9,402 nucleotides of DNA from Rhodospirillales bacterium (GTDB lineage Bacteria > Pseudomonadota > Alphaproteobacteria > Micavibrionales > UBA2020). Shown in pieces: positions 1-7,569 of the stretch. The position numbers were made by a program, and so were the translations under genes. The DNA lies in NCBI GenBank assembly GCA_023266795.1, contig JAHFPI010000067.1, positions 1 through 9,402 of the forward strand. The letters are read 5' to 3'. A model generated the notes under the pieces. That model was not told the DNA's origin and searched no databases. It was given only the letters and a program-made list of their open reading frames with translations. Every line of letters starts with the position of its first letter. Position 1 is the stretch's first letter.

Positions 1-163
1 TTATATACCAATGCTGATTTTAGGCGTAATGGGGACTGAAGCAGTCCTTGCCGAACTGCCCGTTAAAGCGTATCTTCTGCTGCAGCTTTCCCTGGTTATT
101 GCCGCCCTGCCCCTGACTGCGTGGGTGGCGGCGTTGTTTTTCCGGATGAATATGAGGTCATGA
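1..163 (+). CDS. ccmB: CcmB, heme exporter membrane subunit (C-terminal end only)
   Basis: This is the last 53 codons of a gene that begins left of the window; the frame starts at base 2 and ends in TGA at 161-163. CcmB is the membrane subunit that works with the ATPase CcmA and with CcmC to deliver heme to CcmE in System I cytochrome c biogenesis. The visible part starts YIPMLILGVMGTEAVL, which matches the conserved 'PLYIPxLIFG' segment of CcmB. It then runs through a hydrophobic helix (LLLQLSLVIAALPLTAWVAALFF) to a short basic tail, RMNMRS. The stop codon touches the start of ccmC, so the two are translationally coupled. The identification rests on the motif, the topology and the position directly before ccmC. 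Confidence 0.88.
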   Translation, partial: YIPMLILGVMGTEAVLAELPVKAYLLLQLSLVIAALPLTAWVAALFFRMNMRS

Positions 164-894
164 TGAAAAAACCAACCATTGGGCGCTTTGCCAATCCGCG
201 CCGGTTCCTTGAACTGGTGAAATGGGTGGAACCCGTTGCGGCTGTCGTTGCGGTCATTACGCTGGCGGTCGGCCTGTATACGGCGCTTGTGACCTCGCCC
301 GACGACTATCAGCAGGGCTCCTCCGTGCGCATCATGTATATCCACGTCCCTGCGGCATGGATGGCGCTGTTTATCTATACCGGCATGGCGGCGGCGGCTT
401 TTGTCGGTCTGGTATGGAAACACATCGTCGCAGAACTCTACGCCAAGGCGGCAGCGCCGCTGGGCGCGGCCTTTACCTTCATCTGCCTTGTCACGGGATC
501 GCTGTGGGGCAAGCCGATGTGGGGCGCGTGGTGGGTGTGGGACGCCCGTCTCACCTCGGTGCTGATATTGTTTTTCCTCTATCTCGGCTACATCGCGCTG
601 GTCGACGCCTTTGACGACGAGCAGAAGGGCATCAACGCCGGGGCGTTTTTACTGCTGATCGGCGTCGTCAATATCCCGATTATCAAGTTCTCCGTGGACT
701 GGTGGAACACGCTGCACCAGCCGGCGAGCCTGTCCCGCTTCGCCAAACCGGCGATTGACGGTTCGATGATGCTGCCGCTGCTGGCAATGGCGATCGGCTT
801 TACCGCGTTGTTTGTCGCGCTGGTGTGCATACGCCTGAAAACGGAGATCGCGCGGCGGAAACTGAAAATCAGGCAGCAGGGAGACCCCGCATGA
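163..894 (+). CDS. ccmC: CcmC, heme-handling membrane protein with WWD domain
   Basis: CcmC binds heme on the periplasmic face of the inner membrane and loads it onto CcmE. The 243-residue product has about six hydrophobic helices. Its WWD signature is at residues 115-131 (WGKPMWGAWWVWDARLT). The two expected axial histidines are H61 (in YIHVPAAW) and H185 (in TLHQPAS); the E. coli counterparts are H60 and H184, and E. coli CcmC is 245 residues. Two tandem ATGs are possible, at 160 and 163. I chose 163 because a GAGG at 154-157 sits 5 bases before it but only 2 bases before 160. An in-frame GTG at 121 would lie inside ccmB and is rejected. The gene ends in an ATGA overlap with ccmD. Confidence 0.97.
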   Translation: MKKPTIGRFANPRRFLELVKWVEPVAAVVAVITLAVGLYTALVTSPDDYQQGSSVRIMYIHVPAAWMALFIYTGMAAAAFVGLVWKHIVAELYAKAAAPLGAAFTFICLVTGSLWGKPMWGAWWVWDARLTSVLILFFLYLGYIALVDAFDDEQKGINAGAFLLLIGVVNIPIIKFSVDWWNTLHQPASLSRFAKPAIDGSMMLPLLAMAIGFTALFVALVCIRLKTEIARRKLKIRQQGDPA

Positions 895-998
895 ACGGCG
901 ATTATTCCTTTTATATCATAACAGCCTATGCCTTATGCTTTGTGGTGCTGGGCGGCATCACCCTGTCCACCATTTACGCCTGGAAAAAGATCAAATGA
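891..998 (+). CDS. ccmD: CcmD, small membrane protein of the heme-loading complex
   Basis: This 35-residue protein consists of a short polar start (MNGDYSFYI), one membrane helix (about residues 8-29, IITAYALCFVVLGGITLSTIY) and a positive end, AWKKIK. That is the standard CcmD layout: one transmembrane segment followed by a basic cytoplasmic tail. CcmD joins CcmABC and is needed for release of heme-loaded CcmE. The gene overlaps ccmC (ATGA at 891-894) and ccmE (ATGA at 995-998). The protein is shorter than typical CcmD (E. coli 69 residues), mostly because the C-terminal tail is cut down. Sequence conservation in this family is weak, so the call leans on position and topology. Confidence 0.88.
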   Translation: MNGDYSFYIITAYALCFVVLGGITLSTIYAWKKIK

Positions 999-1450
999 AG
1001 AAGAAGCAGCGGCTTTATTTTATCCTGTTTATTCTCGCCTGCCTCTCGGCAGCCGTGGGATTGTCGCTCTATGCCCTGCAGGACAACATCGCCTTTTTCT
1101 ACAGCCCGATGGAAGTAGCCACGTTTCAGGGGCAGCATTCAGCGCTGGTCGCGCCCGGCCATCGTTTTCGCCTCTGCGGTCTGGTCAAAAAAGGTACGTT
1201 GAAAAAACGCGACGATGCCCTGGCCATTTCTTTCGTCGTCACCGACGAGGTGAAAGATATGAACGTCGAGTATTCGGGCGTTCTGCCTGACCTGTTCCGC
1301 GAAGGACAGGGCGTTGTTGCCACCGGCGCCCTCAACGATCAGGGCGTGTTTATCGCCAGTGAGCTTCTCGCCAAACACGATGAAAAATACATGCCTCCGG
1401 AAGTGGCTAAGTCTCTGGAGAAAGCGGCGAAAGAAAAGGGAAAAAAATGA
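995..1450 (+). CDS. ccmE: CcmE, periplasmic heme chaperone
   Basis: CcmE binds heme covalently in the periplasm and passes it to CcmF for attachment to apocytochrome c. The 151-residue product has a basic N-terminus (MKKKQR), one membrane anchor (about residues 7-27), and a beta-rich domain containing 'RLCGLVKKGTL', 'VEYSGVLPDLFREGQGVVATG' and 'GVFIASELLAKHDEKYMPPEV'. The heme-attachment histidine of the HxxxY type is H128, with Y132 four residues later. Length is normal for the family (E. coli 159). The start at 995 overlaps the ccmD stop as ATGA; an earlier in-frame ATG at 935 lies inside ccmD and would add residues before the membrane anchor that the family lacks. Confidence 0.96.
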   Translation: MKKKQRLYFILFILACLSAAVGLSLYALQDNIAFFYSPMEVATFQGQHSALVAPGHRFRLCGLVKKGTLKKRDDALAISFVVTDEVKDMNVEYSGVLPDLFREGQGVVATGALNDQGVFIASELLAKHDEKYMPPEVAKSLEKAAKEKGKK

Positions 1451-3318
1451 TTGTCGATCTTGGCTATGGCGCGCTGGTTTTAGCGCTGGTCTTTTCGTTG
1501 CTCCAATCGGTCGTGCCGCTCGTCGGCGCGAACCGGGATAAAAAGAAATGGATGCTGTTCGGACGGCGCTCCGCAATGGCACTATTCGTTCTCGTCAGCC
1601 TGTCTTTCGGCGCACTAATGTACGCGCATGTCACGTCTGATTTCTCGGTAAAGAACGTCTTCGAAAACAGCCATACGCTGAAACCGATGATCTATAAAAT
1701 TTCCGGCGCCTGGGGGAGCCATGAAGGCTCGATGATGCTGTGGGTATGGATGCTGTCGCTCTGGGGCTTCGGCGTCGAGCGCGCGAAAAAAATCCCCCTG
1801 CCGGTGCAGGCGCGGGTGCTTTCGGTGCAGGGCATGATCGGTTTCGGCTTTCTGCTGTTCATCCTGATGACCTCCAACCCCTTTGCGCGGCTTTTTCCGG
1901 TGCCAATGGAAGGCATGGACCTGAATCCGGTCCTGCAGGATCCCGGCCTCGCCGTCCATCCGCCGCTGCTCTATACGGGCTATGTCGGCTTTTCGATTAC
2001 GTTTTGTTTCGCCATGGCGGCGCTGATGGAAAAGAAAGTCGATGCGGCATGGGCTGCAACGCTGCGCCCGTGGGTGCTCGCCGCGTGGATTGCACTCACG
2101 CTGGGAATCATGTCCGGCGCTGTCTGGGCCTATTACGAACTCGGCTGGGGCGGTTTCTGGTTCTGGGATCCCGTGGAGAACGCCTCGCTGATGCCGTGGC
2201 TGGCGGGAACGGCGCTGCTGCATTCCGTGGCCGTGCTTGAAAAAAGGAATACGCTCGGCAACTGGACGATATTTCTTGCCATCCTCGCCTTCAGCTTTTC
2301 GCTGCTCGGCACGTTTCTGGTGCGCTCCGGCATCCTCACCTCCGTCCACGCCTTCGCCAACGACCCGGCGCGAGGGATATTTATTCTGGTGTTGCTGACG
2401 GTGGCCATCGGCGGGGCCTTTATATTCTATGCCTTCCGCGCCCCGCAGGTGAAATCCGGCGCGGGATTCAGCACCGTGAGCCGTGAAACGGCGATGGTGC
2501 TCAACAACGTCTTTTTATTCACATTCTGCGTAACGGTGATGATGGGAACGCTTTATCCGGTGTTCATGAGCGCGCTTGATCTCGGCAGCGTGTCGGTGGG
2601 TCCGCCTTATTACCTGTCCGTGCTGCTGCCGATGCTGGTGCCGTTCGCGCTGCTGATGGGCGCAGCGCCTTCGCTGGCATGGCGCAAGGGGTCTCTGGAA
2701 AAACTGTCGATACCTTTCATCCTGACCAGCATGACGATCGTGGTTTTATTGACGCTGCCGCTGCATGAAAAACCCCTGTCCGTGCTCGGCTTCGGGGTGG
2801 GCGGATGGATTGTTTTTGCGACGTCCTATAACCTCTGGAAAAAAATCAGCCTCAAACTGCCGCGTTCCTATTTCGGCATGGCGCTGGCTCACATCGGCTT
2901 CGGTATCCTGATCATGGGCATCACCGCCACGACGCTGTGGAAAGAGGAGAAAATCCTCTGGATGGTGCGGGGCGACCATGTGATCGTTGCCGGGCATGAC
3001 ATCGCCTTTCTCGGCACGCACAAGAGCGAGGGGCCGAACTATGACATCGACACGGGTATTTTCACGGTGGATAACGGCTACCTGACGCCGGAAAAACGCT
3101 GGTACCCCGCAGACGAAAAATCGACCAGTGAAGTGGCGCTGAAGGTGGAAAACTTTAACCTGCTCTATCTCGTCCTCGGCGATCAGGACAAGGATCAGCC
3201 GGACAGGTGGGTGGTGCGCATTTACAACCATACGCTGGTGCTATGGATTTTGCTGGGTGCCCTGATGATGGCGGGCGGAGGTTTTATCTCCATTACGGAC
3301 AGGCGGCGGCATGAATAA
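1447..3318 (+). CDS. ccmF: CcmF, cytochrome c heme lyase subunit
   Basis: CcmF is the large integral membrane protein of the heme-ligation complex. It takes heme from CcmE and attaches it to apocytochrome c together with CcmH/CcmI. The product is 623 residues with many membrane helices. The WWD motif begins at W234 (WGGFWFWDPVENAS). The four conserved histidines are H171 (AVHPPLL), H259 (LLHSVAV), H301 (TSVHAFA) and H482 (LAHIGFG). The E. coli equivalents are H173, H261, H303 and H491, so spacing is nearly unchanged. The C-terminal periplasmic domain and final helix (LVLWILLGALMMAGGGFISI) are intact. It starts in an ATGA overlap with ccmE; an A-rich tract with AAGGG lies just before the start. 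It overlaps ccmG by 8 bases. Confidence 0.98.
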   Translation: MIVDLGYGALVLALVFSLLQSVVPLVGANRDKKKWMLFGRRSAMALFVLVSLSFGALMYAHVTSDFSVKNVFENSHTLKPMIYKISGAWGSHEGSMMLWVWMLSLWGFGVERAKKIPLPVQARVLSVQGMIGFGFLLFILMTSNPFARLFPVPMEGMDLNPVLQDPGLAVHPPLLYTGYVGFSITFCFAMAALMEKKVDAAWAATLRPWVLAAWIALTLGIMSGAVWAYYELGWGGFWFWDPVENASLMPWLAGTALLHSVAVLEKRNTLGNWTIFLAILAFSFSLLGTFLVRSGILTSVHAFANDPARGIFILVLLTVAIGGAFIFYAFRAPQVKSGAGFSTVSRETAMVLNNVFLFTFCVTVMMGTLYPVFMSALDLGSVSVGPPYYLSVLLPMLVPFALLMGAAPSLAWRKGSLEKLSIPFILTSMTIVVLLTLPLHEKPLSVLGFGVGGWIVFATSYNLWKKISLKLPRSYFGMALAHIGFGILIMGITATTLWKEEKILWMVRGDHVIVAGHDIAFLGTHKSEGPNYDIDTGIFTVDNGYLTPEKRWYPADEKSTSEVALKVENFNLLYLVLGDQDKDQPDRWVVRIYNHTLVLWILLGALMMAGGGFISITDRRRHE

Positions 3319-3835
3319 GATTCCGCTTATACTGTTTGCGGTGCTGGTGGTCTTTTTTGTCGTGCCAATGCTCAAGGGCAAGGATCCGGCGATTTTGGAG
3401 TCCGTCATGCTCGGCAAGCAGGTTCCGGAGTTCAGTTTACCGGCAGTGGTGAAGGGCAAGAAAGGCTTTTCAAGCAAGGATTTGCGCGCCACGCCTGCGA
3501 TCGTCAACGTTTTCTCCTCATGGTGCATGGAGTGCAGGCTTGAACAGGGCACGCTTGAAGCGATAGGCCAGATAGAAAACATCCCCATCTACGGCATTGA
3601 TTACAAGGATACGCCGGAGAAGCTGGCGCCCTGGCTGAAGGAACATGGCGATCCGTACACGGCCATCGGCACCGACACCGACGGCCACGTGGCGATTGAC
3701 TGGGGCGTTTACGGCGTGCCGGAAACATTCGTTATCGATGCCAAAGGGATTATCCGTTATAAATACGTAGGGGCGGTCACGGACGAAGTATACCGCGCCA
3801 TTTTCAGGCCGTTGCTGGCGGAGTTGAGACAATGA
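3311..3835 (+). CDS. ccmG: CcmG/DsbE, membrane-anchored periplasmic thioredoxin
   Basis: CcmG reduces disulfides in the heme-binding CXXCH motif of apocytochromes, directly or through CcmH, so that heme can be attached. The 174-residue product has an N-terminal membrane anchor (about residues 4-20, IPLILFAVLVVFFVVPM) and a thioredoxin fold. The redox site is W71-C72-M73-E74-C75, the cis-proline loop is 'GVYGVPETFVID' with P137, and the conserved end 'GIIRYKYVGAV' follows. The Met-Glu pair between the cysteines differs from the VPC/PTC patterns common in the family. The start lies in the ccmF tail (8-base overlap), and the stop overlaps ccmH as ATGA. Confidence 0.96.
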   Translation: MNKIPLILFAVLVVFFVVPMLKGKDPAILESVMLGKQVPEFSLPAVVKGKKGFSSKDLRATPAIVNVFSSWCMECRLEQGTLEAIGQIENIPIYGIDYKDTPEKLAPWLKEHGDPYTAIGTDTDGHVAIDWGVYGVPETFVIDAKGIIRYKYVGAVTDEVYRAIFRPLLAELRQ

Positions 3836-4227
3836 AATTCTGGTTTTTACTTTTTATGCTGGTGACCGCAAGCTTTTCCGCGCTGGCCGTGGAGCCGGAC
3901 GAGCGGCTGAAAGACCCCGTGCTGGAAGCGCGGGCGCGGGAAATTAGCAAAGACCTCCGCTGCCTCGTCTGTCAGGGTCAGGCGATTGACGATTCCAACG
4001 CCGACCTTGCCAAAGACCTGCGGGTGCTGGTGCGTAAACGGCTGACCGCAGGCGACACCGACGAAGAAGTGCGGCAGTTTCTAAAAGACCGTTACGGGGA
4101 TTTCATCTTGCTCAATCCGCCTGTGGAGAAAAAAACCCTGCTGCTGTGGCTGACGCCGGCGATTGTGCTCGGCGCTGGGCTGATTGTCGCAGGCGTGTTT
4201 GTCAGGAAACGTTCAGGTCAAGGATAA
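3832..4227 (+). CDS. ccmH: CcmH (CycL type), apocytochrome thiol reductase
   Basis: CcmH presents a CXXC pair in the periplasm that reduces or holds the apocytochrome heme-binding cysteines before ligation. The 131-residue product begins with a cleavable-looking signal (MKFWFLLFMLVTASFSALAV). It then has the family motif LRCLVCQ with C44 and C47, the helical region 'SNADLAKDLRVLVRKRL' and 'RYGDFILLNPPVEKKTLLLWLTP', and a C-terminal membrane helix (about 101-123). This is the short, single-domain form; the TPR part seen in E. coli CcmH (CcmI in other species) is absent and no ccmI follows. Its last 26 bases overlap the 3' end of the convergent exonuclease III gene. Confidence 0.95.
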   Translation: MKFWFLLFMLVTASFSALAVEPDERLKDPVLEARAREISKDLRCLVCQGQAIDDSNADLAKDLRVLVRKRLTAGDTDEEVRQFLKDRYGDFILLNPPVEKKTLLLWLTPAIVLGAGLIVAGVFVRKRSGQG

Positions 4228-5002
4228 CCGGCGCATGGTCGCTGGGCCGCTCCCAGCCGCGTACATCCCGCAGGATCTGATGCTTTTTCAGGGACGGTTT
4301 TAAATTTTTTGTCACCCAGATGTGGTCGAGACGGCGGCCTTTATCGGCGGCGGCCCAGTCCTCGGCGCGGTAGCTCCACCACGAATAAAGTTTTTCCTCT
4401 TCCGGCACAAAATGGCGGATAGCATCCACCCAGCCGACAGAGTTATAAAACTTTGTAAATTTCTCCACTTCGACCGGCGTGTGCGACACGACATCCTGCA
4501 TCTTTTTATGATCCCAGACATCGTTTTCCAGCGGCGCGATATTCAGGTCGCCGACAACGACCATCGACGCCCCCGAATATCTCTCCCTGGAAAACCAGCG
4601 CGTCAGTTCGTCGACAAAATCCAGCTTGTGCCGGAATTTTTCCGAGGCCATGTCAGCCTCGTAACCGCCGGCGGGAATGTAGATATTATGCAGTTCGAAA
4701 GGTTTTCCCTTAGCTTTAACCGTCACGGAAATATGGCGGCAATCATTTTTTCCGCAGCGCTTGTAAACCTGCGGATCGGCCAGCGGCAGTTTCGAGAACA
4801 CCGCCACGCCGTTATAACCCTTCATGCCCGTAAAATGATGATGTTTAAAGCCCTTGTTCACTAGCGCCTCAACCGGAAAAAATTCATCCGGCGTCTTGGT
4901 TTCCTGCAAGCAGAACACATCCGGTTTCTGCCGGTCGATCAGCTGCATCAGCAGCCCCAGCCGCAGGCGGACGGAATTTATGTTCCAGGTGATAAGGCGC
5001 AT
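4202..5002 (-). CDS. xth: Exodeoxyribonuclease III (class II AP endonuclease)
   Basis: This enzyme of the exonuclease/endonuclease/phosphatase fold cuts DNA 5' of abasic sites and removes blocked 3' ends during base excision repair; it is metal-dependent and cytoplasmic. The 266-residue product carries the full active site: N7 (in TWNINS), E34 (in CLQETK), Y108 (in NIYIPAG), D152 and N154 (in VVGDLNIAP), and D255-H256 (in PSDHAPV). Length equals that of E. coli XthA (268). The start ATG at 5002 lies two bases after the upstream gene's stop, with GGTGA inside that gene as ribosome site, so the two are probably coupled. It is last in the dnaX operon. Its 3' end overlaps ccmH, and no terminator of its own is visible. 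Confidence 0.96.
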   Translation of the reverse strand: MRLITWNINSVRLRLGLLMQLIDRQKPDVFCLQETKTPDEFFPVEALVNKGFKHHHFTGMKGYNGVAVFSKLPLADPQVYKRCGKNDCRHISVTVKAKGKPFELHNIYIPAGGYEADMASEKFRHKLDFVDELTRWFSRERYSGASMVVVGDLNIAPLENDVWDHKKMQDVVSHTPVEVEKFTKFYNSVGWVDAIRHFVPEEEKLYSWWSYRAEDWAAADKGRRLDHIWVTKNLKPSLKKHQILRDVRGWERPSDHAPVILDLNVS

Positions 5003-5004
5003 GG

Positions 5005-5568
5005 TTATTTCACCGCAGCGTCCAGCGCTTGCAGCGCGGCGCGGGAGTCTTTCAGGGCTTGAGCGAATATCACGTCAAGGGCGGGGTTTTTACCCTTCAC
5101 GTCAGAAAAATTCTTCTCCAGCTCATGCAGGATATTCCAGCGCACCTGATGGTGCTTGTCGATCTGTTTGCGGCCGATCAGCTGGTCATTCATCGTCGAA
5201 AGGCCCTCCACCAGAAACAGCCGCGTCATATCCCGCTCCATCGCGGCGTCCGCAACGCCTTTTCCGGCCATGGCCGCTAGCAGCGCCGTCGTCCTCGTGC
5301 TGAAAATGTCATTCGCCGCAGCCACACCGGCAAGCAGGGATTCCTTGGCAGGCCCCAGCAGGGCCAGCGTCACGGATTCTTCCGACCAGTCCGGGCAATT
5401 CTCCATGATCAGCTTTGCGGCGGTCACCGGCTGGTTAAGCATGAACCGGGCGATGCGTTCTGGGCCGAACATGCTCATGTTCCGGTTCAGCCATTCATTG
5501 CAGAGAACAGTGGCGGCCTTCCATTGCTTGTTATCAGGAAGCCCCGATGCCGCATAATCAAAAGACAT
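5005..5568 (-). CDS. Unrecognised 187-residue helical protein in the dnaX-ybaB operon
   Basis: I do not recognise this protein. It has no signal peptide or membrane segment, so it should be cytoplasmic. It appears almost wholly alpha-helical, rich in Ala, Leu, Met and Lys. Two stretches look distinctive: 'NRNMSMFGPERIARFMLNQP' (about 29-48) and 'FLVEGLSTMNDQLIGRKQID' (about 118-137), the latter followed by a charged helix. There are only two cysteines (near 23 and 58), with no zinc or P-loop pattern. The start ATG at 5568 has GGTGGA five bases upstream and lies 12 bases after the ybaB stop; xth begins two bases after its own stop. It is therefore a real operon member between ybaB and xth, where recR is commonly found, but it has no RecR features (no zinc finger, no Toprim). 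Function unknown. Confidence 0.85.
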   Translation of the reverse strand: MSFDYAASGLPDNKQWKAATVLCNEWLNRNMSMFGPERIARFMLNQPVTAAKLIMENCPDWSEESVTLALLGPAKESLLAGVAAANDIFSTRTTALLAAMAGKGVADAAMERDMTRLFLVEGLSTMNDQLIGRKQIDKHHQVRWNILHELEKNFSDVKGKNPALDVIFAQALKDSRAALQALDAAVK

Positions 5569-5580
5569 TTGTATCCACCG

Positions 5581-5904
5581 TTAAAAAGGCAGATCAAGGC
5601 CGGCGGGCAGCCCCAGATCGCTCATGATTTTTTTGGTTTCATCGCCCATCAGGGTTTCCGCTTTCTGGCGCGCATCGTTAAGGGCGGCAATGATCGTGTT
5701 CTCCATCACTTCCGCAGCCTGCGGATCGATAAGCGATTTGTCCACCTTCAGCGTCCTGATTTCAAAGCGGCCGTTGACGCGGCACTTCACCAGGCCGCCG
5801 CCCGCCTCGCCGGACACTTCCATCTGCTGGGCGCGCGCCTGCATCTCCTGCATTTTCTGCTTCATCTGCGATGCTTTCTGCATCATCTGGACGATATTGA
5901 CCAT
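5581..5904 (-). CDS. ybaB: YbaB/EbfC family nucleoid-associated protein
   Basis: YbaB/EbfC proteins are small dimeric DNA-binding proteins of the nucleoid, almost always encoded next to dnaX. The 107-residue product (typical 100-110) has the N-terminal helix rich in Met, Gln and Lys (MVNIVQMMQKASQMKQKMQEMQARAQQ). The beta segment 'VSGEAGGGLVKCRVNGRFEIRTLKVDKSLI' and the C-terminal helix 'VMENTIIAALNDARQKAETLM' follow, with a tail ending in GLPAGLDLPF. It starts three bases after the dnaX stop, so translation is coupled. A GGAAA in the end of dnaX may serve as a weak ribosome site. Confidence 0.96.
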   Translation of the reverse strand: MVNIVQMMQKASQMKQKMQEMQARAQQMEVSGEAGGGLVKCRVNGRFEIRTLKVDKSLIDPQAAEVMENTIIAALNDARQKAETLMGDETKKIMSDLGLPAGLDLPF

Positions 5905-5907
5905 GTT

Positions 5908-7551
5908 TTATTTCCGATCGCGGATATCGACGATTTTAGCGCCAGGAAAAGCTTTCAGCACTTCGCTGACAACCGGATGCGCCTTGACTTCGTTCAGGAC
6001 ATCCTGCTGCTGCCCCTGCCGCGCATCGGCCAGCGTAGGTTCGCCCGCCTCCCGCGACAGACTGATAACCCAGCGCCGTCCCGTCCACTGGCTCAGGCGG
6101 TCGGACATCTGGCCGACAAGGCCATGCGGCGCGCCTTCTTTCAGGCGCAGGGACAGATGCCCCTGCTCGAACTTCACGACATGCACGAAATTCATGATCT
6201 GCGACTGTAAAATAATCTCACGATGCTGGCCGAACAGCGCCACGACCGCGTTGAAGTTATTGACGCTGGCCGTTTCCGTTTCTCCCAGCGCCGCCGCCAC
6301 GGCGGCAGACCCGCCGGACATGATCGTTGTACCGCGCGGCGCGCTCCCGCCGGATGGCGCGCCCATGCTCACCGTCGATCCGTCTTTCAGCTGTTTCAAA
6401 ACATCGCCCGGCGTCGGCTGATCGGAGACATAGAGCAGGCGGATAATCAGCATTTCCAGCGCCAGCTGCGGGTTGAAAGCATGCTGGATTTCCGGCACAC
6501 CCTTGAGCAGAATTTGCCATGTGCGCGTGAGTGTCGGCACGGACAATCCCTGTGCCAGCGCGAGGCCGCGCACACGCTCCGCCTCCGGCAGCGCCTGATC
6601 CTTGGCCACTTCCGGCGCGACGCGGGTTTTGGTCAGGTAATGCGTCAGATCAAGCAAATCCTGCAGCACCATCAGGGCATCGGCGCCGCCTTTATAAAGA
6701 TTGTCGAGCAGCGCCATGGTTTCGGCGCTGTTGCCTTTCATGATCGCCTCGAAAAGATCCAGCGTAACCGAACGATCCACCAGACCCAACATCTCGCGCA
6801 CTTGCTGCTCGGTGATTTTCTGCGGCTCCCGCGAAATCGCCTGATCGAGCAGGCTCAGCCCGTCCCGCGCCGAACCGTCTGCAGCGCGGGCGATCAGGGC
6901 GACAGCCCCCTGCTCCGCTTCCACGTTTTCCTTGACCATCATTTCGCTGAAATACTTTTCCAGCACGTCCGCGCCGATGCGCCGCAGGTCGAACCGCTGG
7001 CAGCGCGACAGCACCGTCACCGGCACCTTGCGGATTTCGGTCGTGGCGAACACAAACTTCACATGCTCCGGCGGCTCCTCCAGCGTTTTCAGCAGCGCAT
7101 TGAAAGCCGGTTTGGACAGCATGTGCACTTCGTCGAGGATGAAGATTTTATAGCGTCCGGAGACCGGCGCATACTGCACGGAATCGATAATTTCGCGGAT
7201 TTCGTCTACGCCGTTGCGCGAAGCCGCATCCATCTCCAGCACATCCACATGCCGGTCTTCGGCGATGGCGCGGCATTGTTCGCACTGGCCGCAGGGCGTG
7301 ACGGTCGGGCCTTTTTCGCAGTTGAGCGCCCGGGCGATAATCCGCGCCGTCGTGGTCTTGCCCACGCCGCGCACGCCGGTGAGCATAAAGGCATGGGCGA
7401 TGCGTCCCGACTGGATGGCATTGCTCAGGGTGCGCACCAGCGCCTCCTGCCCCTTCAGCTCGGAAAAATTCTGCGGCCGGTATTTGCGCGCCAGAACGCG
7501 GTATTCGACTGGTTTTTCTGTCGGCTGTTCTGATGCCGTTTTTTTGGCCAC
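5908..7551 (-). CDS. dnaX: DNA polymerase III subunit tau (DnaX clamp loader)
   Basis: DnaX is the ATPase motor of the clamp loader that places the beta clamp on DNA and links the polymerase cores to the helicase. The 547-residue product has Walker A at 59-67 (GVRGVGKTT), zinc-binding cysteines C78, C87, C90 and C93, Walker B DEVH at 140-143, and the sensor-1 SRC motif at 182-184. Helical domain III follows, then a less conserved C-terminal tau-specific part. The start codon is GTG at 7551-7549, preceded by GGGGGA with a five-base gap. No slippery sequence for a shorter gamma form stands out in the central region; the only long A run is at codons 3-5. It is first of the coding genes in its operon, behind ffs and a palindromic repeat. 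Confidence 0.97.
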   Translation of the reverse strand: MAKKTASEQPTEKPVEYRVLARKYRPQNFSELKGQEALVRTLSNAIQSGRIAHAFMLTGVRGVGKTTTARIIARALNCEKGPTVTPCGQCEQCRAIAEDRHVDVLEMDAASRNGVDEIREIIDSVQYAPVSGRYKIFILDEVHMLSKPAFNALLKTLEEPPEHVKFVFATTEIRKVPVTVLSRCQRFDLRRIGADVLEKYFSEMMVKENVEAEQGAVALIARAADGSARDGLSLLDQAISREPQKITEQQVREMLGLVDRSVTLDLFEAIMKGNSAETMALLDNLYKGGADALMVLQDLLDLTHYLTKTRVAPEVAKDQALPEAERVRGLALAQGLSVPTLTRTWQILLKGVPEIQHAFNPQLALEMLIIRLLYVSDQPTPGDVLKQLKDGSTVSMGAPSGGSAPRGTTIMSGGSAAVAAALGETETASVNNFNAVVALFGQHREIILQSQIMNFVHVVKFEQGHLSLRLKEGAPHGLVGQMSDRLSQWTGRRWVISLSREAGEPTLADARQGQQQDVLNEVKAHPVVSEVLKAFPGAKIVDIRDRK

Positions 7552-7569
7552 GATATTCCCCCGCCTTTT

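Noticed and set aside
1615..2349. 244-codon minus-strand frame opposite ccmF
   Set aside because: Low-complexity His/Arg/Gln-rich product; the plus strand clearly encodes CcmF with its conserved histidines.
4241..4257. GCTGGG-CCGCT-CCCAGC hairpin just after ccmH as a terminator
   Set aside because: No T run follows, and the bases encode the conserved GWERPSDH region of exonuclease III.
6223..7533. 436-codon plus-strand frame opposite dnaX
   Set aside because: Rich in His, Arg and Gln with no domain, as expected for the antisense of a GC-rich gene; dnaX on the other strand has every motif.
7540..7547. A-run near the dnaX start (codons 3-5) as a programmed frameshift site
   Set aside because: It is at the very N-terminus, not in the region after domain III where gamma/tau slippage occurs; no stop-plus-stem arrangement is seen.
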